64,000 nt of DNA from Gracilariopsis chorda (lineage: Eukaryota; Rhodophyta; Florideophyceae; Gracilariales; Gracilariaceae): contig NBIV01000144.1 in assembly GCA_003194525.1 (NCBI GenBank), positions 124,001-188,000 of the forward strand, in the 5' to 3' direction. The translations under genes and the position numbers were made by a program. Positions 39,745 to 51,035 of the stretch are shown here, piece by piece; the first letter of the stretch is position 1; each line of letters starts with the position of its first letter. The notes below the pieces were generated by a model, which saw only the letters and a program-made list of their open reading frames with translations, was not told the origin of the DNA and made no database searches.

Positions 39745-40640
39745 ACTTCTCAGTCGGGAGGTGTGCATCGCCAAAGCGTAATATGAAACAAATTAGTACT
39801 GATACCGCTGCAAGCAATGCAATTCACCAATCCCCCTCTCTAGAGCACGCAGACGTAAAGAAACGAGAAAGCAACAGAAGAGGAAACTCAGCAGTATCGA
39901 TTCATGGCAGGAACACTGATGTACATGGGATCAGCCATCCTACCTCAAGCCTCGTTGGTCACCTCCGTGATGCAACAAAAGATAGGGAACCTTAAAGTGA
40001 AGCACTTCATAGACTCAAATGTGATGTTGTTAGAGATAAATTCTCTGAGGACGGAGATATGATACATCAGACCCGTTGGAAAACAACATGCATCACTGAT
40101 CAGTCTCTCAGATGCCTCAAACTGCAAATATGAGAATTCTTACGGCCAAACTGGTATCACAAGCACGCTTAGAATAAGCAATATGTTCGAAGATGACCTC
40201 ATAATCCACCCGCTATTCCGGAATAGCATGCAACAACGAATGAGAACATACTTCTCGTTCGGTGCAGAGATTCTAGCCTGTTCGGAGACGGAAGGTCTAT
40301 TTCGACATGAAACTCTCACTACAAAGCATATCGTAAAAAACAACGATACCACATCACATATTTTTAGGCTCAAAGGCGCATTTCGACACGATCACGACGT
40401 TGCAGGAGAGCAAGTAACATAGACTGAGAAAAACGATAACCAGCATAAGAGATGCGTTCTAATCAGGAGATCTTGACCAGATCAATTGGATTCCAGCCAC
40501 ATTGAATCTTGTGGATGCGTTAAAAAAGAAAAGTCGGAGACACGCAGCTAATCTGAACAAAATGTTTTTGCAAAACTGAAACATTGACACTGCGAAAGGT
40601 GTCACACACATCGCCGAAGAATAGCAGTAAGCCGATAACG
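39745..40640 (+). pseudogene. Copia-3 RT C-terminus and RNase H remnant
   Basis: From 39918 the translation reads GTLMYMGSAILPQASLVTSV then MQQKIGNLKVKHFIDSNVML, the conserved stretch after the RT thumb in copia elements, matching Copia-2 (GTLLYLGNALMSQNSLIASL). The following 500 bp is decayed RNase H-like sequence with many stops. Confidence 0.75.
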
Positions 40641-40710
40641 CAACATTATTCTGCCTTTTTGCACCTTGTCAGTATCGATTGTCAAAGAAAGATACTAATG
40701 CAACAGGGTA

Positions 40711-41109
40711 TGTGGATTGGGTAACGTACGAGAAGCTCAGAGTGTGCGCCTGTGATAAGTTTCGTACGTGTCGAATTGTTACATGGCATTGAAATTGAAG
40801 AAGAGCGCACATCCGAATTAGACATATCACGCCGCACTAACTGACAACGTGAAAGGTCAGAGAAGAGACTCTTATGAGAAGAAAAGAAAGGGCACGGGCG
40901 AGTATTATAAGAGGAGCGGAGATGCGCAGAGTAAAGAAAGGAGAGAGCCAGAGAGGAAGCGGGCGGACTCCGAGCAATTGTGCTTTCTACAGTGCCTCCA
41001 GATTACATGTCGTCCCACGCAATTGACATGACGTCCACACAACTCACACAAACGTACAATGATAGTCTCTCTGATAACCGAATGGTCGCGTAGTATCCCT
41101 ACTTAAACC
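40711..41109 (+). repeat. Copia-3 3' LTR, left part
   Basis: It starts TGTGGATTGGG after a short ACAGGGTA purine tract and runs to the Copia-2 insertion. Compared with the 5' LTR it has an extra block of about 250 bp (40750-41040) that resembles the Copia-2 LTR (TGTGATAAG..., GTGAAAGGTCAG, AGAGTAAA). The end part is GATAGTCTCTCTGATAACC to CCCTACTTAAACC. Confidence 0.8.
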
Positions 41110-41397
41110 TGTGATGAGACACATACGTGTCAAATTGATAGTGACTATTGTAATTGAACGCAGGCGCGCGACCAAATCGTACGTAGTACACTTAGATAGC
41201 TGACAAAGGTGAAAGGTCAGAACAGAGATCTATACGGAGTAAGAATGGGCGCGTGCGAGTGTTATAAGGGCAGGGAAGATGCTGAGAGTAAACAAAGGAG
41301 AGGGCCAAGGGGACTAAGAGGGCTGACTCCGGGCAATTTTGTATACCCAGATTCCATCGTAGTCCCAGTAATTGAGATGAAATCTAATAAATCCACA
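41110..41397 (+). repeat. Copia-2 5' LTR
   Basis: It starts TGTGATGAGACACATACG and ends AATCCACA immediately before the primer-binding site. Confidence 0.92.
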
Positions 41398-41410
41398 GTT
41401 ATGGGCCCAG
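41398..41410 (+). promoter_or_regulatory. Copia-2 primer-binding site
   Basis: GTTATGGGCCCAG directly follows the LTR and is the same initiator tRNA-Met anticodon-arm complement as in Copia-1. Its ATG (41401) is the start codon of the gag frame. Confidence 0.85.
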
Positions 41411-42840
41411 TGCAACCATCACCAACAAACCTTCTCGAACCACCAAGGCTTGAATCAACTACCGACAAATACATGTGGAGACAGAGCGTCAGGATATGGG
41501 CGAAAAGAGTGCTGGACTACGCCGAAGGAGGAGACAATCGTGCCAAAGGCGTAGCTAATACCCTGTGCTTGACGCTATATTCATGTATGAACTATGGATA
41601 CCAGCAGCTTTTGAACAGATCAATGGATGCTGGAGAAATGTGCTTACGTACGAGCATCAAAAAGACGAATGACGAACGATGTGAAGAGTTGGGAAAGATG
41701 ATAAGCATTGTCGCTACCGATTCAGTATCACACTCTGTCAGACGTAAGGTCAAAATGATCGGAACGATACACAACTGTGTGAAAGGAGACGACCCAATTA
41801 TTGTGGGACTCGACATCAAGCAACACGCAGACACCATAAACAGGGGAAGATTCCGGAAGATCATCATTAAACGACCCGAGGATAAGGGACCTCGTATAAT
41901 CCCGACATATATTGACCCCGACCTATATGACAAACGCTTACGTCTCCTCATAATTCCAGGACCACATACAATCGAAATATCCAAAATGATGTTAAGCAGT
42001 TCCAACTCAAGTCATTTTCGAGCTATGAAAACACTCGCCAAACGGATACACAGATACTGGCACGCACCGCGGGATGAAGTAAAGGATATATGCAAGGACG
42101 CAGAAATTCTTGATGAAACTCTCAAACAAGCCATCGAAACCGTCTCAGAAGCTTGTGATATATGCGCTCAATCAGGACAACGAACAAGAACAAGGAAGAT
42201 ATCCTTGACACATGTGAACGAGGAATTCAACCAGGAGTTACAAATAGACTTCTTCTTCGTACAGCTCAACGGCGACCAGCGTACTGTGATTCATATTACA
42301 GACACGGGTACAGGATACTCCGAGACGGCAATCGTAAGAAACAGATTGAAGAACATAATCATTAAGGAAATAGAGACTATATGGATCTGTAGGCATGGGT
42401 GTCCACTGAGATTATAGGCCGATGGTGAGTACAACTCACCAGCTCTACGAGCATTTTGTATAAGCCATAATATCCAATACCGGCCAAGGCCAGCTCGAAG
42501 TAATAAGTTGGGGATAGTCAAACGGAAAAACTAGACGATCAAACGGATCATCGAAACGATTAACAAAGAGGACTCACAGTATGAGCATCACATGATTCTC
42601 GCTAGAACGACCTTTCTATCAAACATATTCTCCGTATCTACGATTCTGAGCTCTTTCGAACTCGTCAAAGGATACAGTCCTTCACTGCTTGGAATACCAA
42701 CTATTGTCGTATCACAGGATATTCTCGAAGCACATAAAGAGCAAGTAGCAACAAGAGCAATAAACATGCTCCTAAAGACTGGATCCCCGATTAGTACCAG
42801 CGCACATTTGCTACCCCAGGGAAGAAGGATATATGTCTTC
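41401..42840 (+). pseudogene. Copia-2 gag-integrase
   Basis: An open frame from the ATG inside the primer-binding site (MGPVQPSPTN) runs 339 codons to 42417. It has gag-like sequence (WAKRVLDYAEGGDNRAKGV) and an integrase zinc-binding part ending CDICAQSG. The integrase core follows with LQIDFFFVQLN and HITDTGTGYSE. A TAG at 42415 and another at 42531 break the rest (ADGEYNSPALRAFC; RKN-stop-TIKRIIE). No protease motif is seen, and the region between gag and integrase is shorter than usual, suggesting an internal deletion. Confidence 0.8.
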
Positions 42841-42852
42841 ATCTGACCATCG

Positions 42853-44830
42853 CGGGGGACATCATACTGGACGCAAGCCGAAGTCATCGATCCCACGGAG
42901 CACTACGTCCTTGCCAGAAGGACGAGACAGGGGAGACCAATGAAGATAGCATATGAGGATATAATCCTGGTACCAGAGAACACTCTAGCAGCCGAACTCA
43001 TGCAAGACACATCCAAAAATGCCCTCGGATATGGTATCGACTCACCGGAAGCGAGAGGGAGGGATGAAAATCGAACAACAGCCCACGCAGACGAGATGCT
43101 TCCGGTGAATAACAATTTGATTACATCACAAGTAGCTAACGAGGAAGCCGAACACAGGGACATCGGCGTACACGCTACGGGGATAGAGCAAGAGAAAAGA
43201 TTACCGACCGAAAGAGAACTGAGATCGGAAGAACAGAGGGTACTGACGGACATATTCGACCATATCGGAAACAAACAAGTCAACAGAAGAAACCTCTCGT
43301 TCACACCACCCTGGATACTTGACGAAGCGTTCGAGAAAGAATACAACCACAACTGGGCAGACGCCTACACACCGATATCGGATGAAGAAGTAGAAAGGAA
43401 CGCGAACGTCTTAACATCTCACGTCGTATACAAAATAAAGACAGACGAAGACGGCGAACGCATGATGAAAGCAAGCACAGTACTGCACGGTAGCAGGGGC
43501 AGAGAAAAGGACGAAATCCGTAAGGATTCAGCTACGGTGCAACTAGACATTATAAGACCACTCCTCTCACTAACAACATTCTTGGGGTTCAGATTTGCGG
43601 CAATCGACATTACTGGAGCTTACCTCCAGAGCGGACCAATCAGGAGAGGCCTATTCTTTCGGCCACCAAGGCAATGGAACGGATCACGAGGCATATTATG
43701 GAAGCTCACCAAGCTACCATACGGTATTGTCGAAGCGGGAAGACAATGGATGAAGGTAGTAGAAGACTAGATGCTAACATACGGAGGCCTATAACGAATA
43801 CTGGGTATTGGAAACCTGTACATCAAACGCAGGGAAAGCAAGATTGTAATCATAATCGCAAAACTTTCCGATAACTTTCTCATTTTCGGTACCATAGAGG
43901 ACTCGAAAGAATTCATTGCCAGCATAGGGAAAAGATTCGTGATCGGAAAGGCAGTAGTTAGCCAGAAGATTCTGTTCAGCGGATGTGAGATCGAACAAGA
44001 CGTACAAAGGTCAATATCGATATCCATGCACAGGTACACGAAGACACTGAAGCTTATACATCTCGATCGCACAAGGCGAAAAGAAGTACACTCCAAGGTC
44101 ACCGAGAGCGAGAAAAAGATGTTCAGATCCCTCGCAGGAACACTGCTTTACCTAGGAAACGCATTAATGTCACAAAACTCACTAATCGCTTCACTGATGT
44201 AGCAAAGAATCTCCAACCTCAAGGTACAACATATTATCGAATCAAATACCTCAATCTTCAAACTAATCCGCATGAAGCCAATTTTTCGGTTCGTAAAACC
44301 TTGAAGTATAAAATCAGTATCTATCGTTACATTTTCGGATGCTTTGCAAGCGGGAAAAGAAAAAGAGTACGGACAATCTGGGATGCTGCAGAGACTGAAG
44401 ATCCACATCGTTGTCAGAACCATTTTCCATACCATGGACTGGTCAAGCCACAAACAGAAGAGAATATTGTATTCAACTTACGGATCGGACGTTCTGGCAT
44501 GTACTTTCGCTGATGGCAGAGAATGCTACATGAAGAACGCTCTAACCTCGATGTTCAGTAGTTGCTTAGTGACACACGAGGTTGTGGGGGACTCTAAAGC
44601 GCTAAATAATACCATTACTACTCTGCACAAAGGACATGAATATTGACTGTGGGCTACATTGCAGCGCATTTGAAACAGTTTCGAGTGCCGGGAGCTTGAA
44701 GAACTGATGTGGATCCAAAGAAACTGGAGTTTAACGGACGGTTTGACGAAAAGAAACTACAAAATTCAGATAATAATAGACCGTCTGTGTTATACTGAGT
44801 TATGGCGCGACGATTGTGAACCACAGAAGA
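42853..44830 (+). pseudogene. Copia-2 reverse transcriptase / RNase H
   Basis: The frame 42940-43770 shows WADAYTPISDEEVERNANV, SHVVYKIKTDEDGE, AIDITGAYLQSGPIRRG and LWKLTKLPYGIVEAGRQW, the conserved copia RT start. A stop at 43768 and another near 43791 follow. The catalytic YVDD position reads KLSDNFLIFG, so one aspartate is lost. The downstream part (SLAGTLLYLGNALMSQ) and an RNase H remnant are in shifted frames. The enzyme cannot be active. Confidence 0.85.
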
Positions 44831-44951
44831 GAGTTGAGAGCAGAAGCTGGATATAGCGTTAACCCGAATATGAACTACTTTGTTTCTGAGCGCGCACATG
44901 TGCGTTAACATGCTATACTTGAAAAAGAGTTGACCATGGATTTGGCCAGCT

Positions 44952-44959
44952 GAGGGGAA
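44952..44959 (+). promoter_or_regulatory. Copia-2 polypurine tract
   Basis: GAGGGGAA lies directly before the 3' LTR start TGTGAGGAG. Confidence 0.6.
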
Positions 44960-45257
44960 TGTGAGGAGACACATACGTGTCGAATTGATAGTGACTATTG
45001 TAATTGAACGCAGGCGCGCGATCAAATCGAACGAAGTACACTTAGATAGCTGACAAAGGTGAAAGGTCAGAACAGAGATGTATACGGAGTAAGAATGGAC
45101 GCGTGCGAGTGTTATAAGAGCAGGGAAGATGCTGAGAGTAAACAAAGGAGAGGGCCAGGGGGACTAAGATGGCAGACTCCGGGCAATTGTGCTTGCTGTT
45201 GTATACCTAGATTACATCGTAGTCCCGGTAATTGAGATGGAATCTAATCAATCCACA
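44960..45257 (+). repeat. Copia-2 3' LTR
   Basis: It starts TGTGAGGAGACACATACG and ends AATCCACA before AAACC. It is 10 bp longer than the 5' copy because of extra sequence in the CAATTGTGCTTGCTGTTG stretch. Confidence 0.92.
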
Positions 45258-45262
45258 AAACC

Positions 45263-45392
45263 GCCCCAAATCTCTCGGAGCAACCAGAAGCTCCCGGCAG
45301 ACTTGTGCCGTATTTGTTGTTGTTATACCGAGCTTCCTCCCACTGCACCAACGACAATGAACATCAGTCAGATGTCGGACGCATACAAAACA
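45263..45392 (+). repeat. Copia-3 3' LTR, right part
   Basis: It resumes the Copia-3 LTR after the Copia-2 insertion (GCCCCAAATC...), matching 24811-24940, and ends ACAAAACA before the target duplication ACTGT. Confidence 0.85.
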
Positions 45393-45397
45393 ACTGT

Positions 45398-47058
45398 AGC
45401 TACAGGGGGTGGTGTGAGAAGTGACCTCACTTAAAGAGGCGGCGTGGCGGCCATTTTGTAATTGCGCTATGCTTGGCACTCTTCAACTTTTGCTGGCACA
45501 ACAGACAACCGAAGCCGTTCCCTTTGGCACTGCCATGCTATCTACACGTCTTCCCCCTCATCGACGAAATGTTCTCATACTCAAGTGTACACATGCGCCG
45601 CCTTCCGTCCTCTCTGAAGCGCTCGTGTCCGGCGCACGGTCGCTGCCTGGTCAGCCACAGAGAGCGAGAGAAATATTGTACAAATCTGTATATCATCCCT
45701 CACAGCGTGCCCTATAATCCAGCACTTGCAGCCAACCATCACAGCCCTCCATTCGAAATGCATCACAAAAGTTCCATCCGTCCTTTCAGTGCTACTCAGT
45801 TTTGTAAAACGCTCACCTCGCACTCTTGGTGAGGGTCAGCTCATGCCCGCACACAAGTACGTTCTCCCTGCACAGAAGCGCAACTGTACAAAAATTCAAC
45901 CGCCACATGGCAGCTCACCCCGCAAACTTCAACCTATTGAACAATAAGGGCCACATTCTTTTCGTCAACACCCGATCGACTGGCTGTTTGTTTCTGTGCT
46001 CGTGTGCGATTGCACTCTTATCGAACGGAAAACAAAATCGGATATGCACATCTTGCACTGTGTACATCAACACGTGCTGGGGACGGACGGATTCAGGCGC
46101 TTTTTGACTCCGCTGCCACCGGAACAAGAAAAAGACCTTTGACCAAACTTCATGCCGCCACGGAACGCTTCCTTTCAGTGCATTGTAGAAATTGTACAAG
46201 CCACTGCGCTTTGGCGCTTCGCCTCGCCTGTTGTACTTGGAATTTGCAGATACCTGTGGAGCGCTTTGGAGCACCCGCTGTGCAATTTTTCCCTTCTCGC
46301 AGATTCAAAGCTGCCCTTGGGAGACGGGAGTGGAAACAAAAGCCTCATCACGCTTGCTACCTTTGGCACACACGCTCGTTTGCTTTTTTTGATTGCGTGC
46401 AAACGTTGTCACAACCCTCGAAGGTATATCTCCTCCTCAAATCTGATCCCTTGGTCCCTGTGAACTCATGTTTTTGTATAGTTTACATATTTTTCGAAAC
46501 AGAACAGCTGCTCTAGTAGATACCCTTCAGTACATGCAACCTGTACATAGAGCGTTGCAGAACACATCTATCCTCAACTCGGAATCTACACAATTTCTGA
46601 CACGCACTTGGGCTTGACCAAGGCGGTCAGCCGTGCGCCAGTGCAATCGAACGTTTACATGGCTGATACTGTACCGAAGCGTAGACACCGCAGCATCATT
46701 GCACGTACAGTCAGAAGTGGAAGAATGCATTAAGTCCATGCGCTCCTGATGAATGTGAGCGCCAAGCCGTTTGTAACAGACTGTGCTTATCGTTTTTGTC
46801 GGAGCACGCAGTGTTCACCGTTCTAGTGTGCAGGCTCTTCGTCAACACGGAATGAAGAAAGCAGTTCACTAATGGTAGAAGACCAGTACAAAAACGTTTA
46901 CACACATAGCATATCAATACACACTACAAATTCAGAGCAATGATTGCGGGAATACATCTCGTCCGTAGCCTAAATGAAAGCTATCATTGGATAGCTAAAA
47001 AGCACAACAGAGTGAGGGAAGCTTCCACCGTCGAGCAAACCTGCGTTGTACAGTACGT
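45398..47058. other. Region without a supported gene
   Basis: Host sequence right of the retrotransposon nest. The longest plus-strand frame (46004-46516, 170 codons) has no family signal, lacks an ATG at its start and is cysteine-rich by chance. The segment 45430-46400 is pyrimidine-rich on the plus strand. A 3' UTR of the minus-strand RING gene may occupy the last 100 bases. Confidence 0.5.
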
Positions 47059-47787
47059 TCACTTGATGGTCGAGCCAGGAGCAAGCCAGGCATTAAGATT
47101 CTTCACCGCCCTTTTTGGGGAAAGCCAGCGACACACGTTGTGTCGGCGATGATGATGATAACGTCGTCGCGGCTTCCCCTTCTCAGACACCTTTTCTACG
47201 GGCGTTATTGTAAACGTCATACTCCCAGAAACCTGTACTTGGTAATCCGCTGGCATAGGAGAAGCAATAGCTCCCTGTGGCCACATGGGACTTTTCGCTG
47301 GAAACGGGATGTCAGAGTACACCCGAATCTTTCCTGGGCGTGGTGGTGGTAGTGGGGCACCCAATGGTAGATTTGCACATGGTGGTGTTGGAGGTGGGGC
47401 AGTCGCACCAAGTACGTCGTTGCAATACAAAGGAGAGCCCGATAACGCAGTTTTTCCCAACGGTGGAGGGGAGGGTATTTCCGCAATTGAGCGTGGAGAT
47501 GGTGGTTGAGATAAGTGTGTTTGCGTTGAGTGCACTATCGCTGAAGGCGTGAATGGTTGTCTTGAGCGTGGAGGGGAGTATCTGTGTAGTTGTGTCACCA
47601 TTTCAACCGGTCTCTGACAGAGTGGGCATCGAAGCTGATGTGATTCGCCACTTTGTCTCGTGAGTAACTCGAGATTCGTAATGCAATGAGAGTGAAATGG
47701 GCCGCAGTTACAAGGTGATAAGAAAGTTTTGTCCGAAAGAGGCAGGAGTTGTCGGCAGGCTAGGCAAGTTGGTCGCGTGGTGTTCAT
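47059..47787 (-). CDS. Small RING-type zinc-finger protein
   Basis: From the ATG at 47785-47787 the product is 242 aa. The N-terminus has CLAC, then PCNCGPFHSHC and CPLC (residues about 8-57), that is C-x2-C-x15-C-x-C-x3-H-x2-C-xn-C-x2-C, the layout of a RING/RING-CH finger, so an E3 ubiquitin ligase role is inferred. The middle is Pro-rich (PPPTPPCANLPLGAPLPPPRPG) and may be disordered. The C-terminus is basic with a RRRYHHHRRH cluster. No transmembrane segments are seen, unlike typical MARCH proteins. The frame stays open 66 codons upstream of the chosen ATG, but the finger begins right after this start. Upstream and downstream neighbours are unannotated DNA. Confidence 0.6.
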   Translation of the reverse strand: MNTTRPTCLACRQLLPLSDKTFLSPCNCGPFHSHCITNLELLTRQSGESHQLRCPLCQRPVEMVTQLHRYSPPRSRQPFTPSAIVHSTQTHLSQPPSPRSIAEIPSPPPLGKTALSGSPLYCNDVLGATAPPPTPPCANLPLGAPLPPPRPGKIRVYSDIPFPAKSPMWPQGAIASPMPADYQVQVSGSMTFTITPVEKVSEKGKPRRRYHHHRRHNVCRWLSPKRAVKNLNAWLAPGSTIK

Positions 47788-50371
47788 TTTTGTGGTCAAG
47801 TGCAGAGTTTCTCTGAGAGTAGATTTCAGAAGAGCACGGAGTTGGGTCGAGGGTAACCCTTTATACAAGTCGAGGACGATCCAGAACCACGTTCGGCAAT
47901 CTGGTTTACATGTGTAACAACATGCTAAGTGGCGTTTCTCAGAATGTGCGACTGATAGCAGAATGTCCTGCACTGGACTCGTCACGTGGCGCCCAAAGAT
48001 ACTGATGGTATATTACTCAAGGGAATGTTGTAGCGGATGTAGATTCGCAATGTTGCAGAAGAACAGAAGATATGAGCCAAGTGGGGGAAGCACTTGGCGG
48101 AAGAAGCACGTGACTCATACAGTTCAATAGGTCCAATTGCACGGACTGATAGAGCATGCTCTCCTTCCTTCCATTGGTGGATATTATGCACAGTTTTCTT
48201 TCTTTGGTGTGCCTGTTCACCTCACGCGCTTATGTTTAGGCTCAGCACCCAGTGCCGAGAATTCTTCGGTCGCCTTTCTTTTCTATGGATTGCGAAATTT
48301 TTGCACCTTCCTTATGGCTTTCAGCAACGACAAAAGGCGTATCCTTCTGTTCGCATTGCGAGAGTAGGGGGGTCTTGGGCCTGCATGTGACCGCGAGCTG
48401 TTAAGAAAAGCGACACTGTCAGGCTCATAGGCAGGTCGAAAATCTTGGGCAATCAAGAGCTGATCATCGGCTGTATCCCTAAGTAAGGTGATATTTGTGC
48501 TCTATCTGCTTGTGCTCGACTACATGCTCCATGCGTTGTGAAGAAATCCAGTGACGGAGGAAGATTGAATATAGCACCCAATCACCATCTTCCAGAACTT
48601 CTATTATAAGTGGGAGCGGAGAGCATGTTCGCCTCTGATCACAGCCAAATGACAATAAATTCAAATGGCTTAAGGCCAGGAAGAAGTTTGAACGATATTG
48701 TTCACAGCAAAGCACACTCAGCGCAAATGCCGGTACATCGTGTGCTGTATGCATACCAGTTTTCTTTCTCTCCGTCTTAGCTCTGAGTGAGCACTCTTAT
48801 CATTGAAACCATAAAGACTATTCCCGGTGAAGTTATCTACAGACCGCGGGAAAGTAGGCTTCAAGCTCTGCTTCAAGAGAAAGTTGAAGTATCAATACGA
48901 ACACATGATATTGTGCAAAACGCGCTTAAACTGTCTACGGGCGCATGCTAGTCAGCATCCCGCGTACCTGTATACTTGTCTTTCTCCGTTTAAGGAAATG
49001 AAATGGACTGGCCGTCGAGTCTCTCTCGGAGATCGGCAACTATTTCAGTGGCTAAACCTAACTCTTCAGCATCAAGAAAGCAAAAGATCTCCGGAAAAGT
49101 CCCTATTATGCAAATTAACTACAGAAGGCTTCTTCCTCCCAGCAAACGAGCAATTGTAACACGATCCATCGACAACAATAACAACAAACTTTTTGAGTTA
49201 TTATCCCTTGGGCAGCCGACGCCAAAATCTTGCGAAATAGCAGGACTGAATACGAGCATAGAGTGGACCAATTGACAAAAGAAGAACTTGGGAATCTCAA
49301 GTTGAGATGTCAATGCGACATTAAGGTCAGGTAATCCATTTTCTGGATGTGTAGGCATGGGTGAAGGCTCCATTTTCCAATGAGTAGAAGGAGTAAGTGT
49401 AGCACATACAGACAGTAACGCAAGACAACGGCCAATAAACGCTATAGGGGTCCTTGGGGAAGGGAGTTTCTCTCAGACGATCAGGCGTGCTGAAGATCGT
49501 TCTTTGTTGAAATCGAAACAAGGTGTCTAGAGCTTAGAGCTTCCACTCGGCCACAACCAAACAACCTAAATTGATGTTCCGGCGGCTGGCATCTATCATT
49601 CGTGACAGCACCAATTTTTGGAGTCCGCCGTGTTAGCAATTGCTGACCGTTTATGCATAGATTACTGTATGTATCATGTAAGGTCTGCTGCGGCCTTGTG
49701 CATTTCTTTGATCGTTCTTTAACTTGTGCACGCATCGGTGGTCTTAAAACTCGACTCTTGGTGCTTTTCATCAAGATCTGCTCGTTCTCTTTGTTAACCT
49801 GTATGTTTCCGTGGTAGAAAGTACAGAACGGTATTACGGTCAGGTTCACGCCGAGGTGTATACAACGGCTACAAAGAGAACCATTAATTTGTTCTATACT
49901 ATTGAGGATGGATGAGCAGCAACTTCACCCCTGTTACTCTTTAACAAACAATTGATGAATGATGAAATGCAACGATTGTTAACCCTTTACTTCCAATTCA
50001 ACTCATAGAACACCTCAGAATAATACAGTATGAAGCAGGATGATCCACTGTCTTACAAGCAAGAGAGCATACCGTTCGAATGGCGCGCCGTGCGTAGATC
50101 CGCTCGGTCTCATAGATACCAATGTGACAGGGCACCCTTGGTAGCCCTCGGTAACCTTTTGCACCGAAAAGGGGTTTACCTGGTAATCTAACTTAGATTG
50201 CTATGTAGTCCTACGGTACGAACGGTAAACGGTACCAAGGGATACCGTTGGTAAGGGTTACCTGAGGGCTAGCGGACTGCTAACCCTTTAACCCTCTACC
50301 CTTGCTACTACCTTTGTATCCTTGGTACACCTGTAAGTTATGTATTCTGTACCAGTGCCACTGTGCACCTC
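47788..50371. other. Region without a supported gene, with a foldback near 50143-50270
   Basis: No recognisable frames. Near 49340-49360 a short stretch (CTGGATGTGTAGGCATGGGTG) resembles the Copia-2 integrase sequence at 42380-42400 and may be a scrap of copia DNA. At 50143-50156 AGCCCTCGGTAACC is answered by GGTTACCTGAGGGCT at 50256-50270, an imperfect inverted repeat inside a patch with many GGTACC/TTGGTA words. This looks like a MITE-type foldback next to the MULE insertion point. Confidence 0.45.
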
Positions 50372-50380
50372 GTGAACCAG
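50372..50380. repeat. MULE target-site duplication, left copy
   Basis: GTGAACCAG here is repeated at 58163-58171, directly outside the terminal inverted repeats. Nine bases is the typical MULE duplication length. Confidence 0.95.
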
Positions 50381-50620
50381 GGGAAAGGGCTAAACTACAC
50401 GACGTAGATAGTGTAGGCGAGTCAGCGCGCATTTGCACCAATAAAAAGAGAGAGTCAGCGGGCACGTGCCACGGCGAGCTGCACAAGTGCCCGTGCCACT
50501 TCAGATCTTACTGTAGCCAATAATACGCCCCTATTTTGGATTTCAACCAGTAGATCCGCAGAGTCAGAGCATTCCCTCTATCCCTGCTCTCTCCGGCCGC
50601 CAAGTCAGCACAACGTAAAT
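50381..50620. repeat. MULE terminal inverted repeat, left
   Basis: It starts GGGAAAGGGCTAAACTACAC and ends CAGCACAACGTAAAT, and is the reverse complement of 57923-58162. It contains nested short palindromes (GGGCACGTGCC; GCACGGGCACTTGTGC in the complement), which could bind the transposase. Confidence 0.96.
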
Positions 50621-51035
50621 ATCATAATTGCCATTTGGCGCCATCTTTGTGCAAACGGGTGAGCGTAGCCGAGGAAGAAGAGTATTAGGGAATCGTGATC
50701 GTGCGGTGGGTATTATTGGCGTTGCAGAGGACACTACGGCCCAGGACCCAGTGGACAAGGCTGGGGATGACGCCCACCCAATTACCGAAGATGAGCCTCG
50801 AGAGCACAATTTGGATCTAGGGACCATCGACACTGTTGCGGAGGAAGCCGTGGTGATCGCAACGCAGGTGGATGATGGCGGCAGTACAGAGAATCCAGTG
50901 GAAACTGAGCTCCACAAACTCGAAAAGGCCGAAGGAGAAGACGACGAGATCTCTGCGACTGGCCAATAGCGCGTAGTTGAAACAGAAGCGACTGCTTTCG
51001 ATGTCGAGGGCGAAGCTAAAGGGCAAGATGCTGGA

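Larger units (their letters stand above)
41110..45257 (+). mobile_element. Copia-2: decayed Ty1/copia element nested in the Copia-3 LTR
   Basis: LTRs lie at 41110-41397 (288 bp) and 44960-45257 (298 bp), and the target duplication AAACC lies at 41105-41109 and 45258-45262. The LTRs are close but differ by a 10-bp indel and scattered substitutions. The coding region has several stops, and RT has lost its catalytic motif. Confidence 0.93.
24665..45392 (+). mobile_element. Copia-3: old, multiply interrupted Ty1/copia element
   Basis: The ends are fixed by related LTRs at 24665-24940 and 40711-41109 plus 45263-45392, and by the 5-bp duplication ACTGT at 24660-24664 and 45393-45397. Inside are a decayed gag, an integrase split by the gypsy insertion at 26490, and RT split by a further GC-rich insertion near 39060-39740. 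The 3' LTR is split by Copia-2. Stops and frameshifts are frequent, so this is the oldest element of the nest. Confidence 0.85.

Noticed and set aside
46004-46516. 170-codon plus-strand frame
   Set aside because: No ATG at its start, no family similarity, and composition follows the pyrimidine-rich region.
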